Shown: positions 57,401 through 64,000 of the stretch, piece by piece
How positions within the stretch are numbered: position 1 is the first letter of the stretch
How the letters are laid out: every line of letters begins with the position of its first letter
Assembly: GCF_010183535.1 (NCBI RefSeq)
Contig: NC_071330.1
Span: 7,979,717 to 8,043,716, forward strand
Reading direction: 5' to 3'
From: Caenorhabditis remanei
Taxonomy: Eukaryota; Nematoda; Chromadorea; Rhabditida; Rhabditidae
Length of the DNA: 64,000 bases
Program-made: the position numbers and the translations under genes
The notes under the pieces: generated by a model
The model's database searches: none
The model's input: the letters and a program-made list of their open reading frames with translations, nothing else
What the model was told of the DNA's origin: nothing

Positions 57401-59981
57401 TCAAAATGAGTTATGCAGGAGCATCCCGAAGACCGAATGAAATCCAACATGAAGGATCAAAGTGGACAATTCAGTATGATAATTATGACCGTGTTAAAGA
57501 AGTTTTGAGTAAATCACAAGAAAGTACATCGTTCTCAGCCATTGCCCTAGGTGGAGATGAATGGGTTCTGAAAAGAAGAACTTCGTTGAATTCGAAACCT
57601 TCTCTTGTCAGAATTGATCGAAACGGGAAGATTTTGGAAGCAACGACTCCAGACGAGATGCATTATTGGCTTGCAAGAAAAGATCCAACTACTGGAAGAA
57701 CGACAGAAATTTTGAATGACGAAGACACCATCGTGATGACGTGTTGGTCTCCAGAAGGACAACCAATGTGCTCAAGAAGTCGAGATTTCCACGAAAATGC
57801 AACTATGCAAGGTCATCTAGTAGCTAGAAGAACTGTCACAATCATGACTCCGACTGCATCCGAATCTTCTACCACATCATCATTCACTTATGAATATGAC
57901 GATTTGCTCCGTGTCACAACCATTCAACCAGTTATTGAGCAATCAGTTCTTGAATCGATTCAATTGACATACGATGATCGTCGAGGGCACGTTGCATCTG
58001 TTAACGGATTGACATGGGCTCGTGACACAACAACATCAAGATGTCAAGGTCATGGATTGATGTATGAAACATCAAAGGCCAATGAGAACCGCCAAGTTGT
58101 TGAAAGGAAACTCATATTCGGAGGTGCTCGTGCTTCTCTAAAAATCCAAAGAGACAAAGCTGGAAGAGCTGTAGAATCATTACTGGAAATTATGTCATCT
58201 GGAGTTCAAAGGAATCAAAAAATAGTTAGGACATTTGATGCCGCTGGACGAGTTGCGAGTGTGGAACAAACTGACCAGGAGCCAACCCGAATTCAATATA
58301 ATTCCGATGAACGTGTGGAAAAAATCAACGATCGAGTAGTCGAATGGAATCGTGGAGGAGCACTGAAATTGTTTCAAGATATTCCATACCACGTGGATTC
58401 AATTGGATGGGTTTCACGTCGTGGAAATGACACAACTTTTGGATATGATGGTAGAGGAAGATTGATTTCCGCCACTATGAACAGTCCTACTCGATTGGAA
58501 GTCAGAATTGTCTACGATAAAGAAGATCGTGTAGTTCGAATTCAAAACGGAAAAGATTCAATTCATTTCTATTATGGATATGTAGATCACCCCAATCTTG
58601 TATCACATTTCTCGAGAAATGGAAAAATCTCGACACTATTCTACGATGACGATTCGATTCCATTCGTTATTCAAACTGATGATGGAACTCGTTATGCTCT
58701 TCTGACAGATGAAACATTGACAGTTCGTGCAATCATTGGAGATTCTAATGTTGTAAAAATCATTGATCGATCTGTGTTTGGAGCTTCACTGTCTTCTTCT
58801 TCATCTCAAGTTTTCGTTCCAATTGGATATCTCGGAGGAATCGAAATTCCCGAAATTTCGGTGACAATTTTGAACAACGGACGCCCGTTAGATTTGAACA
58901 GTGGGCGATACATGTCAATTTCACCAGAAGCTACTGTTCGTCTTGAATTGAACGACCAATTTTCCAATTCTATTGATTTAATGGCTTTGGAGTCAAATCG
59001 TCATCCATTTAGAGTTGAAAATATTCCAGAAGGTGAGTGGTTCTCTTATTTCATCTCCTACTTTTATCATTTAATATTTCGCAAAGTTTCCTCAATATAT
59101 ATATATATATTTCAGATTTCGCATCGTGGTTCTCACTCGCGGGAGTTTCAAAGAATCTTCTCCCATCTGCCCATCTTGGACTCCCAGTGTCTTCTCCAAT
59201 TGTCCATCGACTTCTTTCATCGTTCCCTCGGAAGCTCCGCCCACTCACTCATCTGACTACAACAATTCCATCACACCTCGCTTCTGACGTCTCCCTGATT
59301 TCAACTGTTTCTGAAACTTCTTGGTCAATCGATGATGTTGGATTTTCGAATCTCTTGATTCTAAACGAAGACGTTAGAACTGGAGATATTTCTGTAGAAA
59401 CATTGCCAGATTTAAAAGCAGAAGAACGTGAAGTGATCAACAAATTGTTCGATGGGGTTAAATCTTTGGATTTCGCTACTTGGGGCTTGGTTCCAACACG
59501 TCATCTTTGGAGATCTCCGAATTCCAAACTAGAGCTCAGCTCGGCATCTTTCCCACATTTCACAATGGCTGTAAACAAAGAAAGTGTAGAGTTGAGGAAC
59601 GGAAAGTCCAAGATTGTTGTGCACTTCGCCGATAATAAGGTTTGTGTTTGTAATATTAGTAATGTCTTTCAACTATTACGGACGTTTCAGGAACACATTT
59701 TGAAGCGGATAACAGACGAATTGAAGACACGCGAAAAGATAGCAGTTTGGCGAGCTGAACGGAAAAGATCCGAAGCTGGAGAGAAGACGTGGCGACAGTG
59801 GAGTGATCGAGAATCAAGGTGAGATTGGGACCTCGTAATTATCTTATCACTCAATCGAATATATTTCAGAGAGCTCATTTCAAAAGGATCAGTTTCTGGA
59901 TATGATATCGAAATGAAGCCTGCTCATCGTTCAGCTCTTCTATCCAGTGTTCACTCATGGAAGTTTCAAAAATCTGCATAA
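36438..59981 (+). CDS. ten-1: Teneurin TEN-1, long form
   Basis: Nineteen exons in phase: 36438-36528, 38433-38604, 38656-38828, 44230-44308, 44354-44499, 44901-45119, 47273-47327, 51501-51596, 51692-51876, 51924-52098, 52146-53407, 53453-54697, 54745-55260, 55310-56424, 56471-56845, 57106-59032, 59116-59639, 59691-59818 and 59870-59981, giving 2864 residues. It is a type II single-pass adhesion receptor. A Ser/Pro/Gln-rich cytoplasmic tail (1-385) precedes one membrane helix (about 386-406). Next come a furin-like RSRR site (about 527-530), eight teneurin EGF modules (about 606-945), an NHL-type propeller (IIGDHNLIRRVAPDG, LADSRRIRVID), an RHS/YD shell (YDNSNRL, YDGRGRL) and the conserved C terminus (AVWRAERKRSEAGEKTWRQW). 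C. elegans TEN-1 acts in gonad basement-membrane integrity and neuronal pathfinding. Length is as expected. Confidence 0.95.
38829..44229. other. ten-1: 5.4-kb ten-1 intron
   Basis: I find no supported exon or element. It is T/C-rich on the plus strand, with a (GAT)n-type run at 42934-42956 and a GCTATAAAATAACAGCTG segment (42991 on) that resembles a TATA-plus-E-box promoter. Such introns commonly hold enhancers for the short form; nothing here proves that. Confidence 0.4.
45120..46948. promoter_or_regulatory. ten-1: Probable promoter region of the ten-1 short form
   Basis: This 1.8-kb long-form intron ends immediately before the short-form start codon. I see no coding exon. It must contain the short-form promoter if the 46949 ATG is a true start. 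Confidence 0.45.
46949..59981 (+). CDS. ten-1: Teneurin TEN-1, short form (alternative promoter)
   Basis: An alternative first exon, 46949-47144, opens with MYSESHYDEPVYYASTSLYG and ends at a GTGAGG donor in phase 1. That is the phase the long-form exon 44901-45119 also supplies to the shared exon at 47273. All downstream exons are as in the long form, giving 2636 residues with a different, shorter intracellular tail. No acceptor directly precedes the ATG, so a separate promoter in 45120-46948 is inferred. This matches the two-promoter organisation known for C. elegans ten-1. Confidence 0.85.
48631..49502. mobile_element. 872-bp palindromic element with tRNA-like core in each arm
   Basis: The arms, about 48631-49013 and 49118-49502, are inverted copies of roughly 380 bp with about a dozen differences. 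Ends begin GGGAATGGTCAGGACTGAC, flanked by TA (48629-48630 and 49503-49504). Each arm carries a tRNA-like block (left about 48858-48930): A-box-like TGGTCGAGGGGTG (48868-48880), a perfect 5-bp stem with 7-nt loop (GCTTC-TGTCTGT-GAAGC) and a B box GGTTCGACCCC (48911-48921). T runs follow towards the centre. The right arm has the inverse (B box 49212-49222). It has no transposase and lies in the 4.2-kb ten-1 intron. Confidence 0.85.
49503..51500. other. ten-1: Rest of the 4.2-kb ten-1 intron
   Basis: I see no supported exon, RNA gene or further repeat between the palindromic element and the 51501 exon. Confidence 0.4.
56996..57010. repeat. (CA)n microsatellite in a ten-1 intron
   Basis: About seven CA units lie within the 56846-57105 intron. 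Confidence 0.8.
59095..59110. repeat. (AT)n run next to a ten-1 splice acceptor
   Basis: Eight AT units lead straight into the TTTCAG acceptor of the 59116 exon, so length change here could affect splicing. Confidence 0.75.
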
Positions 59982-60507
59982 CTTCTAGAATGAAATCACC
60001 TAGCTCCCCTATTACCTTTTATTTTCTCATTTTGATCAACCAATTTCCTTTTCCCCATGACCATTCGTAAAATTCGGTGATTTTGTTATATTCCCATTTC
60101 AACCTTCCCTATCTGTAACTTATTGTTAACTTTCCGACATCTGAAACACATCAGAAAACGGGTCCCCTCCCATTGCATTTGTTAATTTTTATCTCTCACC
60201 AAAACTAATTTCGATACGTGAAACTCACACGGGAAAATCAACACATTTTTTAGCTCACGACCGCTGTTTTAATATGTAATTGAGCTTTAATAATTTCCCC
60301 TTTCCTCTCAAAACCCCTCGCCAAATTCATGACGTGTAGTTACTGTATCCCCTTTCCCACCATTTGAAATTCTTTTAATTTGTCTAGATTTCTCTTGTTT
60401 CAATACCTTTTTAAAAGCTTCGCAGAGTTTTCCCTATTGTTTTTCTTGTATAAAGTTTCAAACTATTAGTTTCGAAAATGTTCATTGAATGAAACAATAC
60501 TTAGAGT
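59982..60507. other. Intergenic between convergent ten-1 and DHHC gene
   Basis: This holds the ten-1 3' UTR and the tail-to-tail junction with the minus-strand acyltransferase gene. I see no other feature. Confidence 0.5.
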
Positions 60508-61950
60508 TCATTTTTGCTTTTTCTCGTTTCTTTCGTCTATCGGGACAGGAAGCCAAGCAATTCTCCACGGACCCATTAAGGATTTCACATTTTCTTGCCA
60601 TGAACCAAGATCATAAATCTGAAAAAGTTAAATGGAATTCGAATACTTTCAATGTAATCTACCGTAGTTTCTCGGGATTCTTCAATAAGAGTCTGATTTC
60701 GGAAAAGATTTGGAAGCTGATTTTTGAGCAGATAAATCGCAGCGAATCCTACCATCTGAAATTGAAAACATGTTCGAGATAATAGTTTTGAATTCTATCC
60801 AATCCCTACAGTAATCCATTCTGAAATACAATCTCACCAGTGCATTCGAAACGCCAGTTCCTCTCAACTGGTCGGTAGTACTCAAAATCTCGCCAGTGTA
60901 GACACTTCTTATCATCTGAATACTTATCATTTCAACGCCATTGTGTTGTTCTCACCTTCCAAAAATTGAAATAACCGTACCAGACAGTGAAAACGGCAAG
61001 TTGAAGAGGCCAGAGGAGGAAGAGAAGAAAGTATTTATGGTTTTTGTTGTGAATACATAACTGAAATTAAAGAAACTATTCCCTCTCGAAACGATCAAAT
61101 GAAAATACTTGTAGAATCGGACAATGATGATCCATTCGATGAACACATTGATTGCATCGACGACAGTGATGCCAACGTGGCGGCTTACTGTAGTTACACA
61201 GTTCACAGAAATTGGCTGTTGAATTCTGAAAAGGAAAACTGTATTTCAGGAAGTAAAGAGAACTGTTGTTATTCCCGTTTTGATGTGTTTTTCACATGAT
61301 ACAACTCTATTGGAATTCTAAAATTAGGTGAATTATTCTGGAGACTTTTATTTTTTGTTATTCTCTTTTTCTGTTTTTTCCATCTTTCATTTGTTGCTTT
61401 TTCCCCTTCTTTTACAGTACTCTTTTCAATGTTCACTTGAAAAACCAATAGTTTTAATATCCATTTCAAACAATCAAATGAAACTGCCAGTTCTTAGAGA
61501 CAGAATGATTTTAAAAGTCACAGAAATCATCAAGTTCTCAGTTATCAATTTCCCGAATCATTTACCTTATCATCTTCGATTTGACACTTTGATGGTGGTG
61601 TGAAAGATGCAGAAAAGTAAGAACAGACGATGATAATCCAGAGAAATTGAAAATAATAAAGAGCTAATTGAGTGATTTCTCCGTTTGCAGCATACAGTAC
61701 AACCATTATTTGATACCAAAAAGTGAATGCAATCGGCCATCCGATGTTAGCTAACATCCATTTTGTTCTTTCGATCCACATTTTGAGAATTCGGAGAAAA
61801 AGATTTCGGGAAAGAGGGAAAACGTCATTTTTGATGACACGTAGACTTCTCGAAAGTTCACGAATTTCTTCTGTTTTATATAAATCTTGGGTCAGAATAG
61901 GAACTACGGTGAGGTACTGTATCTTTTCTTGTGAATCAAAAAAAGAAAAT
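60508..61950 (-). CDS. dhhc-5: DHHC-type protein S-acyltransferase (palmitoyltransferase)
   Basis: Exons on the minus strand are 61950-61566, 61225-61109, 61060-60956, 60915-60838, 60755-60663 and 60618-60508 (stop TGA); all joins are in phase. The Cys-rich domain FCELCNYSKPPRWHHC leads to HRMDHHCPILQLC, then NHKYFLLFLLW and a third membrane helix. A fourth helix (NALMVGFAAIYLL) follows, and the C-terminal YDLGSWQENVKSLMGPW matches the family's conserved tail. Two helices precede the Cys-rich domain (WPIAFTFWYQIMVVLY, FLWIIIVCSYF). DHHC enzymes palmitoylate membrane proteins, usually in Golgi or plasma membrane. The usual Trp after DHHCP is Ile here. The N terminus is uncertain: the first exon has no suitable ATG before WIERTKW (61781), so an upstream exon is likely. 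The symbol rests on recalled synteny beside ten-1. Confidence 0.85.
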
Positions 61951-63329
61951 CTGGAACCAACTCAAATTCAAGAGCTATTTAACTGCTGCTGGTCTTCCTC
62001 TTTTATTTTTATGAGTTGATTCAAGATGACATTACCGTAATTCTCATCAAATGCATGCTTCATTGTACTCCTCCATTATCAGAAATGATTACGAATAAAG
62101 TGACAAAAACCACATTTCGTCACATTTCTTCTCGAACACCATCCAAAATTGTAATCTTTTTTCTTTGATTTTTGAACTTCACTGAATTCAGGAAGTGCCA
62201 GTTTTCTCGCTTTGCATAAACTGTTTGTCACATTTTTCTCGTTTTCTCTGCCACTTTTTGAATAAAATCTCTACAGTTTTCATAATTCTATGTTGATAAA
62301 ATCAGAATTTGATTGTGTCAAGAGTGTTGATAATCACACACATAAACTGTTGAATCGGGTGGAAATTATCATGTTTTCAGTCTCTTCTCTTTGTTTCTTT
62401 TCGTCTCGTCTCACATGAACTCACTTCTTCTTTTCCGGGTTTTCAATCAACTACGTCATCGTTTTCAGTCTCTCTCCATCACTCTCATTATCATCGATTT
62501 TCGCGGACTTTTGCACCCATCACATTTCCAGAATTACTCAAGGTTTCGAAACGTTTTCCGGATGAGAAATTGGCGCTAAAGTGGTCTATTCACGTTGTAT
62601 ATTTGCATTGTATTATCACATTCAAAATGAGAAAATGTATTGATAAACAGTAGTAGTGACACACTCAAATGTTACTTTTTCTTCCAATATTACTCTATTT
62701 CAAAATAATTTACACTTCGGATTCTGAATCTTTTTGCTGGTTTCCAGTCGACTTCTGAAAGTATTCAGAAAGGTTTCGACCGGAAATTGAAAATTTTATC
62801 AATTGAGTACAAAAAGAAATCAAATGTGAAAGTCGATCTTAATTTTCGAAAATTTTTACAACTTTTTGAGAAAACTGATTTTGAAACTTGAAAAAATGAT
62901 AAAAAGAAGAAAAGAAGCAATCACAAAAGTGTTCTTGCCCACAGTTATAGTCACAATATATAATTTTTATGAGTTGTGTTAACACAATTCCAGATTCTTT
63001 TCTGACTTTAAATGAGTGTAGAAACTGTATTTTCTGATATATCAGAGTTTGAGAAAACTTATTAGAACATACTAGATCTATTGAGATGGTCAAACAGTTT
63101 TTGAATTGAAAAAACGGTAATCTTGCCTTTAAATTTTTTTCAATGGAATTCAGTGGTTCCTATTTGAAAATACCACATTGAATAATCGTTTGAAAACTGT
63201 AGAACTTGAATCTTAAGTATTTCTCTATTGAATTCGATCCTCTTCCATTCATCCATTTGTTTTCAGAACCAAAAATAGCGTCTTTTGGACGAGACGCCGT
63301 TGGCAGCCTCTTCCTGAGTGAGAGGCCTG
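61951..63329. other. Intergenic, divergent promoters of DHHC and srg genes
   Basis: The missing first exon of the DHHC gene probably lies in its left part. One ATG at 62063 (minus) opens a short frame that ends in two TGA codons before the 61950 exon. Otherwise I see no gene. Confidence 0.4.
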
Positions 63330-63959
63330 ATGACGATTGCGTTTCTTGACGTGGCAATCACCATCGAATATGTTTCGACTGCAATTTCTCTCGTTTGTCT
63401 GCCAATCAATATTCTTTTTGTCTACATTTTAATCATCGAAAGGTTTGTGATTTCTCTTCAATCCCACCCAATAACTTCTCAATTTTCAGAAATCGTCCGC
63501 CGTACAATACTCCATTCTTCCGACTATGTATTCATCTTTCGATAGCCGATATTCTGATGGAAGTATTCTCAACACTCTTCTTCAAATTTCCATCATTCGG
63601 TGTGTTTCCTGATACTTTTTACAAAGAGAACTGGTCGGTTGTACCAATTGCTGGAATGCAATATCTCGGACATGCTCAAGCATTCGGAATCATTTTCATT
63701 GCTGTCAATCGATTCACGGCAGTTCATTATCCTATAAAACACCGGCAACAGTGGTGGACACCCAAGGTTTGATTCTTTAGAATCCTCTCTCAAAAAACCA
63801 ATTCCAAGAAGTTTTTAGGTCACAAAAAGTCTTCTTCTAATCCAATGGATTACTCCAATCTTCTTCATGGCTCCACTTTTTTTCACGGATTTCAAATTTC
63901 TGTTCTCTCGAAACTCCGGTTCAGTGATATTTGCTGCAAGTGATGCTCGTTTTCATAAG
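63330..63959 (+). CDS. Serpentine chemoreceptor, srg family (3' partial)
   Basis: Exons 63330-63442, 63490-63766 and 63819-63959 join in phase, and the gene runs past the window with a GTATGA donor at 63960. The 177 residues cover TM1 (VSTAISLVCLPINILFVYIL), TM2 (LCIHLSIADILMEVFSTLFF), TM3 with QYLGHAQAFGIIFIAVNRF and TM4 (SLLLIQWITPIFFM). The NRFTAVHYPIKH loop and spacing are typical of the nematode srg family of G-protein-coupled receptors in sensory neurons. The start is taken at the first ATG of the frame. The ligand is unknown. Confidence 0.85.
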
Positions 63960-64000
63960 GTATGAGAACAACGAAATGTGGAATTTTAATTTCTGCTCAT

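Overview
The window reads as nuclear DNA of a Caenorhabditis nematode, not C. elegans chromosome sequence that I can match base by base. It is AT-rich, has many short introns with TTTCAG-type acceptors, and encodes nematode-specific families: an F-box/FBA_2 protein, an srg chemoreceptor, and a teneurin with two alternative starts. All spliced models below were assembled by hand from splice sites and reading phase; phases agree at every junction given unless I say otherwise.

Layout. (1) 305-10465, plus strand: the 3' part of a very large secreted extracellular-matrix protein. It has a long array of 'PDG..LPTD..G' repeats, then three von Willebrand A domains, a fibronectin-III-like domain and a calcium-binding EGF domain. 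(2) 11361-13021, plus: an F-box protein of the fbxb type with a basic coiled-coil tail. (3) 13883-15427, plus: a small unrecognised protein with a coiled coil. (4) 16172-16495, minus: a small secreted, possibly peptide-precursor protein. (5) 17954-31939, plus: a PDZ-LIM protein of the LMO7/LIMCH1 class (lim-8-like), with at least two further candidate internal first exons. Its introns hold a tRNA-Asn gene, a palindromic TA-flanked element and a nested composite transposon. (6) 32095-35362, minus: four tiny arginine-rich genes that look like one diverged tandem family. (7) 36438-59981, plus: the teneurin ten-1, with a long form starting at 36438 and a short form starting at 46949. (8) 60508 to about 61950, minus: a DHHC palmitoyltransferase convergent with ten-1. 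(9) 63330 to the window end, plus: the 5' part of an srg-family chemoreceptor.

Most of the protein products belong at cell surfaces, matrix or muscle/junction attachments. Teneurin is a single-pass adhesion receptor, the PDZ-LIM protein is expected at actin or muscle attachment sites, and the LPTD/vWA/EGF protein is expected in matrix or cuticle. There is no sign that these genes form an operon.

The most unusual DNA is in the introns. Two unrelated-looking long palindromes (20638-21003 and 48631-49502) each carry, in both arms, a tRNA-like A-box/B-box pair followed by T-rich runs pointing towards the centre. The first of these sits inside the terminal repeat of a larger element with TAA target duplications. 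The other notable signal is the cluster of four small arginine-rich genes.
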